Shown here piece after piece: positions 23,974 through 32,497 of a DNA stretch of 64,000 nucleotides. The translations under genes were made by a program, and so were the position numbers. How positions within the stretch are numbered: position 1 is the stretch's first letter; each line of letters opens with the position of its first letter. The notes under the pieces were generated by a model. The model had not been told where the DNA came from, ran no database searches, and saw nothing but the letters and a program-made list of their open reading frames with translations. This stretch comes from Thermoplasmata archaeon (GTDB lineage: Archaea; Thermoplasmatota; Thermoplasmata; Methanomassiliicoccales; Methanomethylophilaceae). The stretch spans positions 40,203-104,202 of the forward strand of contig SUSU01000002.1 of the NCBI GenBank assembly GCA_015063225.1, in the 5' to 3' direction.

Positions 23974-23994
23974 AATCGTAACAGTTATACGATT
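23974..23994. promoter_or_regulatory. AATCGTA-N7-TACGATT inverted repeat over the gtrA promoter
   Basis: A perfect 7-bp inverted repeat with a 7-nt spacer; its right part overlaps the TATA-like GTTATACG about 27 bp before the gtrA ATG. The TCGTA/TACGA half-site is the same as in the 9786-9868 cluster. The position fits a repressor site. Confidence 0.5.
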
Positions 23995-24014
23995 GAGCGG
24001 ATATTATTTCAGGG

Positions 24015-24473
24015 ATGGCCAAGGTCACCGAAGCGTACGATTCCGTCATGAACGGCAGGTATTCCGAGCCTGTCCGCTATGTCGTGTTCGGCGTCCTCAA
24101 CGTCATCATCACCTGGGTGGCCTACGCCGTTTTCGTCATCGTCGGCATCCCCCCGGTCGTGAGCAACGCCCTGTCCTGGGTGGTCGGTGTAATCGTCGCC
24201 TTCGTCTGCAACAAGTTCTGGGTGTTCGACAGCAAGTCCGTGGACCGCGACACCGTCGAGCGCGAGGCAGTCACCTTCTTCGCGGAGAGGGTCTTCACCG
24301 GCGTCCTCGCCATCGTCACCTTCTGGTTCCTGTACGACATCGGAATCAACCAGTTCATCTTCGGGCTCGAGGGATTCTACGCGAAGATACTCACCTCGGG
24401 CATGGAGATAGTCCTGAACTTCTTCATCAGCAAATACTACGTATTCAAGAGCAGGAACGAGCCCCAGGAATGA
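24015..24473 (+). CDS. GtrA-family membrane protein
   Basis: 152-residue small membrane protein with four predicted helices. The motif RYVVFGVLNVIITW (about 22-35) followed by NALSWVVGVIVAFVCNKFWVF is the GtrA signature. GtrA proteins help move or position polyprenyl-phosphate-linked sugars for surface glycosylation. It stands divergently from the VTT/Dpm1-like pair, consistent with one lipid-linked sugar module. The promoter carries a TCGTA inverted repeat. The family call is firm; the sugar is unknown. Confidence 0.87.
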   Translation: MAKVTEAYDSVMNGRYSEPVRYVVFGVLNVIITWVAYAVFVIVGIPPVVSNALSWVVGVIVAFVCNKFWVFDSKSVDRDTVEREAVTFFAERVFTGVLAIVTFWFLYDIGINQFIFGLEGFYAKILTSGMEIVLNFFISKYYVFKSRNEPQE

Positions 24474-24492
24474 ATTCCCCCGTCGGTCATTC

Positions 24493-24502
24493 TTTTATAT
24501 TA
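24493..24502 (+). promoter_or_regulatory. TATA box of the L7Ae ribosomal operon
   Basis: TTTTATATTA, 80 bp before the L7Ae ATG. A leader of about 55 nt would result, unlike the mostly leaderless genes here. No clear K-turn was identified in the leader by eye. Confidence 0.55.
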
Positions 24503-24581
24503 AGAGGGGTTAGGCCGGGATTGCTCTTTTAGAGCCGATGAATGATGAGAGTCCCCAACGGGACTTGAATGAGGTATTAAT

Positions 24582-24947
24582 ATGGCAGTTTACGTCAAAT
24601 TTGAGACCCCCAAGGAAGTTTCCGACAACGCATACGCCGTCGCTGAGATCGTCCGCGACTCCGGAAAACTGAAGAAAGGCACCAACGAGGTTACCAAGGT
24701 CGTCGAGCGCGGAGATGCCGCCATCGTCATCATGGCCGCCGACGTCGAGCCCCCGGAGATCCTCGCCCACATGCCCGCCCTCTGCGATGAGAGGAACGTC
24801 CCCTACGTGTACGTCCCCTCCAAGGCCGAGCTCGGAAAGGCTATCGGACTCGAGAAGCCCACCGCTTCCATCGCCGTTGTCGATGCCGGCAACGCCGCCG
24901 AGAAGATCGCTGAGATCGCTGCCGCCGTTAAGGACCTGAAGAACTGA
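24582..24947 (+). CDS. rpl7ae: Ribosomal protein L7Ae
   Basis: 121-residue K-turn-binding protein of the large subunit, shared in archaea with box C/D and H/ACA RNPs and RNase P. The motif [26 protein letters not shown] (about 27-52; the TNEVTK segment contacts K-turn RNA) and the later [14 protein letters not shown] are standard. It opens a classic archaeal operon with S28e, L24e, Ndk and aIF5B. Codon bias is strong, as expected for a ribosomal gene. Confidence 0.95.
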   Translation: MAVYVKFETPKEVSDNAYAVAEIVRDSGKLKKGTNEVTKVVERGDAAIVIMAADVEPPEILAHMPALCDERNVPYVYVPSKAELGKAIGLEKPTASIAVVDAGNAAEKIAEIAAAVKDLKN

Positions 24948-24957
24948 GGCGATCCCG

Positions 24958-25173
24958 ATGGTTGACTCAGACAGCATCCCCTCCGAAGTGGTCGAGATCA
25001 TCGGCCGCACCGGAATGACGGGAGAGGCCACCCAGGTCAAGGTCCGTGTCCTTGACGGACGCGACAAAGGCCGCATCATCACCAGGAACATCATGGGCCC
25101 TGTCAGGATGGGAGACGTCCTGATGCTTAGGGAGACTTCCAGAGAGGCCCGCAAGCTCGGTATGGGCAGGTGA
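24958..25173 (+). CDS. rps28e: Ribosomal protein S28e
   Basis: 71-residue small-subunit protein with an OB-like fold. It carries the conserved [21 protein letters not shown]...[13 protein letters not shown] pattern (split here to keep it short) and the C-terminal [11 protein letters not shown]. Length is typical. It lies 10 bp after L7Ae and 5 bp before L24e in the standard archaeal order. Confidence 0.95.
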   Translation: MVDSDSIPSEVVEIIGRTGMTGEATQVKVRVLDGRDKGRIITRNIMGPVRMGDVLMLRETSREARKLGMGR

Positions 25174-25178
25174 TTCGA

Positions 25179-25418
25179 ATGGTAGAGACCAGGAAATGCT
25201 CATTCTGCGGACAGGACATCCCCCCGGGAACCGGCAAGATGTACGTCAAGAAGGACGGCACCGTCTACTACTTCGACGCCAACCGCTGCTACAAGAACAT
25301 GATCCTCCTCAAGAGGGTCCCCCGCACCACCAAGTGGACCCAGAAGGCTCACGACGAGAAGGACGCCCGCCTCAAGAACGAGCGCGCCAAAGCCGAAGCC
25401 GCCAAGGCCAAGGAGTGA
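25179..25418 (+). CDS. rpl24e: Ribosomal protein L24e with incomplete zinc finger
   Basis: 79-residue large-subunit protein. The N-terminal [20 protein letters not shown] gives the first CxxC (residues 6 and 9). The second pair, usually C-x3-C, is reduced: [10 protein letters not shown] keeps only the later Cys and has Asp where the first Cys is expected, so the zinc site has three cysteines at most. The tail is Lys/Ala/Glu-rich. The start is the ATG at 25179; a GTG three codons upstream is less likely. It precedes ndk by 5 bp. Confidence 0.92.
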   Translation: MVETRKCSFCGQDIPPGTGKMYVKKDGTVYYFDANRCYKNMILLKRVPRTTKWTQKAHDEKDARLKNERAKAEAAKAKE

Positions 25419-25423
25419 TCCCC

Positions 25424-25879
25424 ATGGCTATCGAGAGGACCTACCTGATGGTCAAGCCCGACGGAGTCCAGCGCGGACTCGTCGGCGAGATCGTCACCCG
25501 CTTCGAGAAGAAGGGCCTCAAGCTCGTCGCCGCCAAGCTCATGGTCATCCCCAAGGAGACCGCCGAGAAGCACTACGCCGAGCACAAGGACAAGAAGTTC
25601 TTCCCCTCGCTCATCTCCTACATCACCTCCGGACCCGTTTTCGCGATGGTCTGGGAGGGTGAGAACGCGGTGCAGGTCTGCCGCAACATCATGGGCAAGA
25701 CCAACCCCCAGGAGTCCGCCCCCGGAACCATCCGCGGCGACTACTGCATGGTCACCGGCGTCAACATCATCCACGGAAGCGACTCCCCTGAGTCCGCTGC
25801 CCGCGAGATCGGCATCTTCTTCAAGGCCGACGAGCTCGTCGACTACAAGAAGGACGCCGAGAAGTGGATCTACGAGTGA
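25424..25879 (+). CDS. ndk: Nucleoside diphosphate kinase
   Basis: 151-residue housekeeping kinase transferring gamma-phosphate between nucleotides through a phosphohistidine. Visible: [13 protein letters not shown] (11-23), NIMGKTNP (88-95), GTIRGDYC (101-108) and the catalytic H117 in [12 protein letters not shown]. Length and motifs are standard. It is fourth in the L7Ae operon and is followed by a strong hairpin, so aIF5B may be a partly separate unit. Confidence 0.95.
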   Translation: MAIERTYLMVKPDGVQRGLVGEIVTRFEKKGLKLVAAKLMVIPKETAEKHYAEHKDKKFFPSLISYITSGPVFAMVWEGENAVQVCRNIMGKTNPQESAPGTIRGDYCMVTGVNIIHGSDSPESAAREIGIFFKADELVDYKKDAEKWIYE

Positions 25880-25888
25880 AACCCTAAC

Positions 25889-25911
25889 GGGGACGGCGGT
25901 ATGCCGTCCCC
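25889..25911 (+). terminator. Hairpin after ndk
   Basis: GGGGACGGC-GGTAT-GCCGTCCCC, a 9-bp perfect stem 10 bp after the ndk stop and 30 bp before the aIF5B ATG. The following T content is low (TTCATACTATT), so it may attenuate rather than fully stop transcription into infB. Confidence 0.6.
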
Positions 25912-25941
25912 TTCATACTATTCAGTTCTCAGGTGTTAGTT

Positions 25942-27690
25942 ATGGCAATCAGGCAACCGGTCGTGAGCGTTCTAGGGCATGTCGATCACGGGAAGACCAA
26001 ACTCCTGGACCGCATCCGCGGTACCGCCGTCGGCGACCGCGAGGCCGGGGCCATCACCCAGCACATCGGTGCCACCGAGGTCCCCGTCGACCGCATCTAC
26101 CAGATGTGCGGGCCGATCATCGGGGGCAAGAAGTTCTCTGTCCCCGGTCTGCTGTTCATCGACACCCCCGGACACCAGGCGTTCACCTCCCTGCGTTCCC
26201 GCGGAGGCTCCCTGGCGGACATCGCCGTCCTCGTGATCGACATCCGCGAGGGTCTGATGCCCCAGACCATCGAGTCCATCCACATCCTGAGACAGTACAA
26301 GACGCCCTTCGTCATCGCCCTCAACAAGGTCGACACCCTCGACGGGTGGATGCCCGAGCCCGACCGCGCCTTCGTCATCGCCGAGAAGATGCAGTCCGAC
26401 CACACCCGCCAGGTGTTCGAGGAGAAGATGTACAACATCATCTCCCAGTTGGCGCAGAACGGCGTGTTCGCCGACAGGTACGACCGCATCGAGGACTTCA
26501 CCAAGGCCGTCGCGCTCATCCCCATCTCCGCCAAGACCGGGGAGGGAGTGCCCGACCTCATGCTCATGCTGATCGGTCTGGCACAGCGCTTCCTCGAGAC
26601 CCGTCTCGAGAAGGGGGAGGGACTCGGGAAGGGTACCGTCCTCGAGGTCAAGGAGGTCAAGGGTCTGGGCGCCACGCTCGACATGATCCTCTACTCCGGG
26701 ACCATCAAGACCGGCGACACCGTCGCCATCGGTACCTCCGGCGCACCCCTCATCACCCGCATCAAGGCCATCCTGAAACCCCGCCCCCTGGACGAGATCC
26801 GCGATCCCCAGGACGCGTTCGAGAGGGTCAAGGAGGTCAACGCCGCTGCAGGGATCAAGATCGCCTGCAAGGAGACCGACGGTGTCATCGCCGGTGCTCC
26901 GATCTATGTCATCAAGAACCCCAAGGATCCCGCCGTCAAGGCCATCTCCGAGGAGACCTCGATCAAGATCGAGACCCAGGAGAAGGGTGTAACAATCAAA
27001 GCCGACGCCATCGGTTCCCTCGAGGCCCTCGCCTACGAGGCGAAGCTCGCCGGCATCCCCATCCGCAAGTACGGTATCGGGGAGATCACACGCAGGGACA
27101 TCCTGGAATCTTCGTACGGTAACGACACCTACCGCGTCCTCCTGGGATTCAACGTCTCCCTTTCCAAGGACGCCGAGGCCGAGCTGGAGCACCAGCCCCT
27201 CCAGGTCTTCACCAATGACATCGTCTACGCCCTCATCGAGGATTACACCGCCTGGATGGACGACTCCAAGAAGAGCACCGAGGCGGACCTCAGGAACCAG
27301 TTCGCGTTCCCCGCCAAGTTCACGATCATGCCCGACCACGTGTTCAGGCTGAACAAGCCCGCGGTTGTCGGCGTCCGCGTGCTCGCCGGCCGCATCAGGG
27401 TGGGCGAGGTGCTCATCAACAAGGACGGCAAGGACTGCGGAGTCATCAAGAGCGTCCGCGCTGACGACGGCACCGTGCTCCCCGAGGGGAAGCAGGGTGA
27501 CGAGGTCTCCGTCGCTATCGACGGCGTCACCGTAGGCCGTCAGATCAACGAGGGTGACGTCCTCTACACCGACATGATCGAGAGCGGTTACAAGGTGGTC
27601 TCCAAGACCGACCTCACCGAGGACGAGAAGATCACCATGCAGGAGATCGTCGCCATCAAGAGGCTCACCGAGAAGTTCTGGGGAATGTGA
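25942..27690 (+). CDS. infB: Translation initiation factor aIF5B
   Basis: 582-residue translational GTPase promoting subunit joining and initiator tRNA placement. G motifs: G1 [12 protein letters not shown] (about 12-23), G2 region AGAITQHIGAT, G3 DTPGH, G4 NKVD and G5 SAKTGEG; the C-terminal domains include MPDHVFRLNKPAVVGVRV. Length is normal for archaea. I chose the ATG at 25942; a TTG three codons upstream is possible. It completes the L7Ae-S28e-L24e-ndk-infB cluster. Confidence 0.94.
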   Translation: MAIRQPVVSVLGHVDHGKTKLLDRIRGTAVGDREAGAITQHIGATEVPVDRIYQMCGPIIGGKKFSVPGLLFIDTPGHQAFTSLRSRGGSLADIAVLVIDIREGLMPQTIESIHILRQYKTPFVIALNKVDTLDGWMPEPDRAFVIAEKMQSDHTRQVFEEKMYNIISQLAQNGVFADRYDRIEDFTKAVALIPISAKTGEGVPDLMLMLIGLAQRFLETRLEKGEGLGKGTVLEVKEVKGLGATLDMILYSGTIKTGDTVAIGTSGAPLITRIKAILKPRPLDEIRDPQDAFERVKEVNAAAGIKIACKETDGVIAGAPIYVIKNPKDPAVKAISEETSIKIETQEKGVTIKADAIGSLEALAYEAKLAGIPIRKYGIGEITRRDILESSYGNDTYRVLLGFNVSLSKDAEAELEHQPLQVFTNDIVYALIEDYTAWMDDSKKSTEADLRNQFAFPAKFTIMPDHVFRLNKPAVVGVRVLAGRIRVGEVLINKDGKDCGVIKSVRADDGTVLPEGKQGDEVSVAIDGVTVGRQINEGDVLYTDMIESGYKVVSKTDLTEDEKITMQEIVAIKRLTEKFWGM

Positions 27691-27732
27691 GACCTTCGGG
27701 TTTCTTCATTCCGGCTCTTGTCCGAATACGTC

Positions 27733-29193
27733 TCAGATTATCCTGTAGACGTTAACCCTGTACTTGCCCAGATGCCCGTCCTCGATCACGGCCTCGTAAC
27801 CGTAGCCTGCGGCGGCGAGGGCGTCTATCGTGGCCTGGTCTATGTGGTAGTAGAGGAACAGCCAATTCTGACACCCCTCCCTCAGGCAATCCGGCGAGAA
27901 CTGTCCGTACTTCACATCCTCGATGTCGTCGAGGGGTATGCCGTAGTAGTACTCGATAATCACGGGGTTTGTGGCTTCGTCTGCGACGAAGTCGCCGGGG
28001 CCTATCATGTCGGTAGCATCGAGTGTCTCCGCGGTCTCCCTGTCCATGTCGATCTCCTTCATGGTGTCGTAGATGTTCATGGGTATCGACACCACTGCTA
28101 TGGCCAGGAGAACGACGGCAAGGATTTTCAGTCCGTCGCGATACTTCATGATGCTCATCCCCAGCGCCACCCACACGAATATCGACAGGGGGTAGAGGTA
28201 GCGGGTGCTGAAGACCGGTCTCACCGCGACGGTCACGATGTAGGACAGGATGATTGTGAACAGTATCGATAGGATGCACAGGAGGGCGAAGACACCGTCC
28301 GATGAGGGGCGCTCCTCCGAATCTTCGAGCATATCGGTGAGCGTGTTCCTCTTCCGGGTGAACTCACGGACCAGGAATATCCCCAGCAGAACGGTGAAGA
28401 CGGCCGAGATGAACACGAACTCCTTTTTCCCGAATAGATAGCCGAATACCTCCCACGCAGGCGGGAATCCCGTGATCCAGAAGTCCTCGGGGAACCTGTC
28501 GAACCTGCTGGCGGCGAAGACCGCGACCGGGAAGCAGGCCATGGCGAATATCAGGAAGGCCACGAGCACCTGTTTGAAAATGACCCTCCTCCAGCGGAAG
28601 GATGTCACTAGCATGCACACGAGGAACATCCCGATGCCGATGGCGCAGAAGATGTGGGTGTAGGACGCGAATATGGATACGAATCCTAGGATAACTGCGT
28701 CAGGGGTGAGGGCACGGCTCTCCGTGGAGGTCTGGACCCTGTAGGCGAACACTGCGAACAGGACCATGAAGAAGAGGGCAAGTTCGTACATGCGGACCTC
28801 CATGATGTTGGAGAAGGACGAGGGGAGCAGGGAGGCGCATACGAGTACCGTGAGGCAGATCCCGTTGCCGAACGTTTTCCTGACGAGCGTGAGGTCGGTG
28901 ATGACGATGAGGACGTAAGGGATGAACGCGGACATGTGGAACACGAACGGCGTGTAGCCGAACACATCGCACAGGGCCTTCGTGAAGTAGTAGTAAATCG
29001 GTGGGTGGGCGTCCGCGTTGATCAGATAATTCAGGATCTCGGCATAGGACAGGTTCACGGCATGGATGGTGTAACATTCATCGGTCCAGAAACCGTCAAT
29101 CACCGTACGGACGGACATGACGGCCACAAGGGCGACGGCCAGGATGACGATGTTCCTGGTCTCGAGAATCCTACCAAGCCCTGATTCCGTCAT
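27733..29193 (-). CDS. GT39-like polytopic glycosyltransferase
   Basis: 486-residue GT-C membrane protein with roughly ten hydrophobic spans. The first external loop contains WTDECYTIHAVNL and then DAHPPIYYYFTK, the acidic and HPP motifs of ArnT/PMT-like transferases that use a polyprenyl-phosphate sugar donor on the outside of the membrane. The C-terminal soluble segment (about 100 residues) follows the last span. The start is taken at the ATG 29191-29193. It opens the surface-glycan region and is divergent from licD-1. Acceptor (protein, lipid or glycan) is unknown. Confidence 0.8.
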   Translation of the reverse strand: MTESGLGRILETRNIVILAVALVAVMSVRTVIDGFWTDECYTIHAVNLSYAEILNYLINADAHPPIYYYFTKALCDVFGYTPFVFHMSAFIPYVLIVITDLTLVRKTFGNGICLTVLVCASLLPSSFSNIMEVRMYELALFFMVLFAVFAYRVQTSTESRALTPDAVILGFVSIFASYTHIFCAIGIGMFLVCMLVTSFRWRRVIFKQVLVAFLIFAMACFPVAVFAASRFDRFPEDFWITGFPPAWEVFGYLFGKKEFVFISAVFTVLLGIFLVREFTRKRNTLTDMLEDSEERPSSDGVFALLCILSILFTIILSYIVTVAVRPVFSTRYLYPLSIFVWVALGMSIMKYRDGLKILAVVLLAIAVVSIPMNIYDTMKEIDMDRETAETLDATDMIGPGDFVADEATNPVIIEYYYGIPLDDIEDVKYGQFSPDCLREGCQNWLFLYYHIDQATIDALAAAGYGYEAVIEDGHLGKYRVNVYRII

Positions 29194-29338
29194 AATCCCC
29201 CTCGGGTGAGCCATGCGGTCGCCACATCACTGGCGTGCCAGTAAAAAAGGGCATCGTAAAAAACACAACCGCAACCGGCGGTTAGGGGATTATGCCGTCA
29301 TCTGTATATTTTTGTACTCGTGCCCTCATCAGTACGTT

Positions 29339-30139
29339 ATGAACAGCATTCAGGAGGGCCTGTTGGAGATGATGACCGACATCGACAGAGCCTTCAGGGA
29401 ATGCAACGTCGAATACTCCCTGGCCTACGGGTCCGCCATCGGTGCCGTGAGGCACGGCGGATTCATCCCCTGGGATGACGACATGGACATCGTGATCCTC
29501 GATTCCGACGAGTCCAAACTGGATGATGTCGTCGCACATCTCCCGGAGGGCAAGTACTTCCTCCAGAGACCGCTCACCGTTGATTGGGCGAACTCGTTCT
29601 ACAAGCTGAGGCTCAACGGGTCCACAGCGATCGAGGACACCCATCTCGGCACCCGCATGCACCAGGGGCTGTTCGTCGACATATTCATAGCCCGCTCCTG
29701 CCCGAACCCGGGCATCAGGAGGAATCTGTACATGTTCCTGGAACATGCGCAGAGGGGGCTGAGGGTCATGTGCTTCAGGAACTACGGCAGCACCCGCAGG
29801 GATGTCCTCCAGAGGGCGCTGTTCTGGTTCTACCGCAGGGATCTCGGTATGCGTAGGCACTTATGCGGGAAGAAGGACCGTTACATACACATGGACGAAC
29901 CCACCGGGGCTCGCGAGGTGTTCGAACGTTCCCTCATGGAGAGCATGACCGACATCGGGTTCGAGGGGCACAGTTTCAGAATCGTCTCCGATTACGACGG
30001 ATACCTGACCCGCGTTTACGGCGATTACATGACCCCGCCTCCGGAGGAGGAGCGCGTGGGCAAGCACATCATGGCCTACGAACGCGACAAGGATTACAAG
30101 GACTGGCTCAAAGAGCATTATTCTTCCGGGAAGTCTTGA
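29339..30139 (+). CDS. LicD-family phosphotransferase 1
   Basis: 266-residue protein of the LicD/nucleotidyltransferase-fold family, whose members transfer phosphocholine or polyol phosphate from a CDP-activated donor onto glycans. The signature LAYGSAIGAVRHGGFIPWDD (28-47) and DMDIVI give D46, D47, D48 and D50 as metal ligands. The C-terminal VYGDYMTPPPEEERVG is shared with the neighbouring LicD. The start is the ATG at 29339. It converges on licD-2 with a 32-bp overlap, and a cytidylyltransferase gene is close by. Confidence 0.85.
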   Translation: MNSIQEGLLEMMTDIDRAFRECNVEYSLAYGSAIGAVRHGGFIPWDDDMDIVILDSDESKLDDVVAHLPEGKYFLQRPLTVDWANSFYKLRLNGSTAIEDTHLGTRMHQGLFVDIFIARSCPNPGIRRNLYMFLEHAQRGLRVMCFRNYGSTRRDVLQRALFWFYRRDLGMRRHLCGKKDRYIHMDEPTGAREVFERSLMESMTDIGFEGHSFRIVSDYDGYLTRVYGDYMTPPPEEERVGKHIMAYERDKDYKDWLKEHYSSGKS

Positions 30140-30890
30140 CCTTCTTATTCTGCAGACTCATCCTATAGTCCTTCAGGACGCTGCACGGGAACCCGTTGGC
30201 GCCGTGCCTCTTGTCCTCAGGTGGGGGCGTCATGTAGTCTCCGAAAAGGCTCGCGAGCGCGACGTCGATGCCCACAGGCATGGGGACCTCCGTGTCCTCG
30301 AAGGCGTGCATGGATACGTCCCTGAAGTACGCCTCGGGGAAGATGTCGTCCTTGAAGGTGGTGGAGTAGACCGTGGTCATGTCGGTGTCCGGAGGAGTGA
30401 GGTTCTTGGCCCTCCTCTCGAACCATCTGGGGATCCTGGAGAACAGTCTGTGCATGAACAACGATCTCATGTGGTCCACGAGGACTATGAAGATGACCTC
30501 GTTCCAGACGCAGAAGTTGACCATGTGGCGCCTCCAGAAGGTCTTGGGATATTGTTCAAGAACGAATATGTCGATGAACGGGGACACTTTCTTCTTCAGG
30601 TCGTTCTCGAAATCCTCCGAGCGGTAGACCACGTGGGGGTGGGTGTCCGCGCTGGGGATGTGGTAGTAATATTTGGCGGGGTCGAGTTCGGCGGAGAGGA
30701 TGCGGTTGACCTCCTGGAGATCCCCCTCCTTCACGACGAGGTCGATGTCGTTGTCCCAGGGGATGAACCCGTTGTGGCGGATTGCTCCGATGGCGGTCCC
30801 GTAGTGTATGAAGAAGAAAATGCCGTGTCCGGTGAGGATGGCGGCGACATCCTTGTACATCTCCAATAGCTGGGCCTGTTCGGGATTCAT
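30108..30890 (-). CDS. LicD-family phosphotransferase 2
   Basis: 260-residue LicD protein with IHYGTAIGAIRHNGFIPWDN (28-47) and metal-site D46, D48 and D50. Its C-terminal LFGDYMTPPPEDKRHG matches the motif in licD-1, so the two are paralogues; other parts differ widely, which suggests different acceptors. It ends inside the 3' end of licD-1 on the opposite strand. It is 13 bp downstream of the TarI/IspD-like cytidylyltransferase on the same strand, the natural source of a CDP-activated donor. Confidence 0.85.
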   Translation of the reverse strand: MNPEQAQLLEMYKDVAAILTGHGIFFFIHYGTAIGAIRHNGFIPWDNDIDLVVKEGDLQEVNRILSAELDPAKYYYHIPSADTHPHVVYRSEDFENDLKKKVSPFIDIFVLEQYPKTFWRRHMVNFCVWNEVIFIVLVDHMRSLFMHRLFSRIPRWFERRAKNLTPPDTDMTTVYSTTFKDDIFPEAYFRDVSMHAFEDTEVPMPVGIDVALASLFGDYMTPPPEDKRHGANGFPCSVLKDYRMSLQNKKVKTSRKNNAL

Positions 30891-30903
30891 GCGCTGGAAT
30901 GCC

Positions 30904-31623
30904 TCACTTTCTGCTGAACAGCTGCTCCTCGGTGAATCCCATGAGCGATTCGCACAGGGGTATGTCTTCCGGGCGGGTGACCTTGATGTTGTTCACGAAA
31001 CCGCTGGAGAAATAGACCTTCATGCCGTATTCGATGGCGACAAGGTCGGCATAGACGAAATCGTGCCTGTCCTCGGCTTCCGCCCTCTCGTATAGGGGTA
31101 AGATCTCCGAGAACCTGTATGCCTGGGGAGTCTGCACGCGCATGATTGTGGTCCTGTCGAGTGCCCTGTCCCCGCATTTCTGGTCCTCGGTGTAGATGAC
31201 TGTCTCGTAGCAGGGGATTGCCAGGGATGCGTTGCCGTGTTCTGCGGCGACGTCGAGCATCTCGTCGATGGCGCCCTGCGGGAGAATGGGGCGGGCAGCA
31301 TCATGGATGATGATGAAATCGTCCTTCCCGAGTTCGCCACGGAGGCTGAAGATGCCGTTGCGGGTCGAATCGTGGGAGGTCTCCCCTCCGGGGACGACCC
31401 ATCTGACCTTGGAGAGCCCGTATTTGGTCACGAGATCGTTCAGATAGTCCACCCAGTCGGGGTTGCATACTATGAGTACCGAGTCTACGCGGGGATTCTT
31501 CTCGAAATTGGATATGGTGTGGACTATGATGGGTTTCCCCTTGACCTCGAGGAACTGTTTGGGGACGGTGCTCCCCATCCTCTGTCCGATACCTCCCGCA
31601 AGGATGATGGCCACAGTACGCAT
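30904..31623 (-). CDS. TarI/IspD-family cytidylyltransferase
   Basis: 239-residue CTP-dependent cytidylyltransferase. AGGIGQRMGSTVPKQFLEV (9-27) is the CTP-binding loop with the basic Arg and Lys; VTRPEDI at the C-terminus is also conserved. The GGIGQRMG...PKQF form is closer to TarI/Bcs1 (ribitol-5-phosphate) than to IspD. Archaea make isoprenoids by the mevalonate route, so an IspD role is unlikely. It lies 13 bp upstream of licD-2 and downstream of rpiA, consistent with making CDP-ribitol or another CDP-polyol. The substrate is inference. Confidence 0.83.
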   Translation of the reverse strand: MRTVAIILAGGIGQRMGSTVPKQFLEVKGKPIIVHTISNFEKNPRVDSVLIVCNPDWVDYLNDLVTKYGLSKVRWVVPGGETSHDSTRNGIFSLRGELGKDDFIIIHDAARPILPQGAIDEMLDVAAEHGNASLAIPCYETVIYTEDQKCGDRALDRTTIMRVQTPQAYRFSEILPLYERAEAEDRHDFVYADLVAIEYGMKVYFSSGFVNNIKVTRPEDIPLCESLMGFTEEQLFSRK

Positions 31624-31696
31624 GGTTTCGACCCCCTAATAATGGTACTTTAATAATAGGGTTGTGCGGAAAACCGGCGTTTTCGGTTGGTTGGGT

Positions 31697-32404
31697 TCAT
31701 AATCTGTATTCGTTCACGCCAGTGTCGTCGGAGTACGTCAGAGCGCAGTACGTGAGGCCTACGAAAAGACCGCATTCGACAACGCCCGGGATGGTGTCGA
31801 TCTCCCCCTCCAGGCGGCGCGGGTCGGGTATCGAGCCGAATTTGCAGTCGTAGATGTAGTGCCCCTCGTCGGTGATAAACGGGCTCCCTTCCCTCATCCT
31901 AAGCACGGGTTCCGACCCCATGGACCTGAGCTTCTCGGCGGTCCTCTCGCAGGCGAACCTGCATACTTCCACGGGAAGCGGGGTGGCCGCACCGAGCACG
32001 CCTACGCGTTTGAAGTCGTCGGCAACGATTATCTCCTTGTCGCTCATGGAGGCGAGGATCTTCTCCTTCAGGAGGGCACCTCCCAATCCTTTGATGAGGT
32101 CGAGGTTCGGGTCGATTTCGTCGGCGCCGTCGATGGTGACGTCTATGCGCTCCACACGGTTTAGGTCGGATATGCCCAATCCGAGTTTCCTCGCGTAGTC
32201 CTCGGTCTGGTTGGATGACGATACGAGGGTGAGTCTCATGCCGTCCTTCACAAGCTCCGCGATGCGGTCCACCGCCATGTTGGCGGCGTTGCCTGTGCCG
32301 AGTCCTACGACCATGCCGTCCTCGACGTAATCGTCTACGGCTTTGACCGCCGCGGGGCGTTTCCTGAGCCAAGGGGGGATCTCGTCCATGTCTAAACCGA
32401 CCAT
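31697..32404 (-). CDS. rpiA: Ribose-5-phosphate isomerase A
   Basis: 235-residue isomerase interconverting ribose 5-phosphate and ribulose 5-phosphate. Visible: VVGLGTGNAANMAVDRIAEL (phosphate loop), SSNQTEDYAR, DGADEIDPNLDLIKGLGGAL with the catalytic Asp residues and KEKILASMSDKEIIVADD. The start is uncertain: ATG at 32404 or the ATG five codons later; a TATA-like ATTAATAATAAT (about 32448-32462) fits a leaderless start near 32404. Its location next to a TarI-like gene is notable, because ribulose 5-phosphate is the precursor of ribitol 5-phosphate. Confidence 0.92.
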   Translation of the reverse strand: MVGLDMDEIPPWLRKRPAAVKAVDDYVEDGMVVGLGTGNAANMAVDRIAELVKDGMRLTLVSSSNQTEDYARKLGLGISDLNRVERIDVTIDGADEIDPNLDLIKGLGGALLKEKILASMSDKEIIVADDFKRVGVLGAATPLPVEVCRFACERTAEKLRSMGSEPVLRMREGSPFITDEGHYIYDCKFGSIPDPRRLEGEIDTIPGVVECGLFVGLTYCALTYSDDTGVNEYRL

Positions 32405-32497
32405 GGATGGATGCCGCCGTAGATATGATTGTCCCCCGCCGGGCGCGCGATTATTATTAATGGGCACGGGGATAGACCATTCCTGAAGGTGTTATGA

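Noticed and set aside
30904..31623. IspD of the methylerythritol phosphate pathway
   Set aside because: Archaea make isoprenoids by mevalonate variants, no other MEP gene is seen, and the signature and LicD neighbours fit a TarI-like enzyme.
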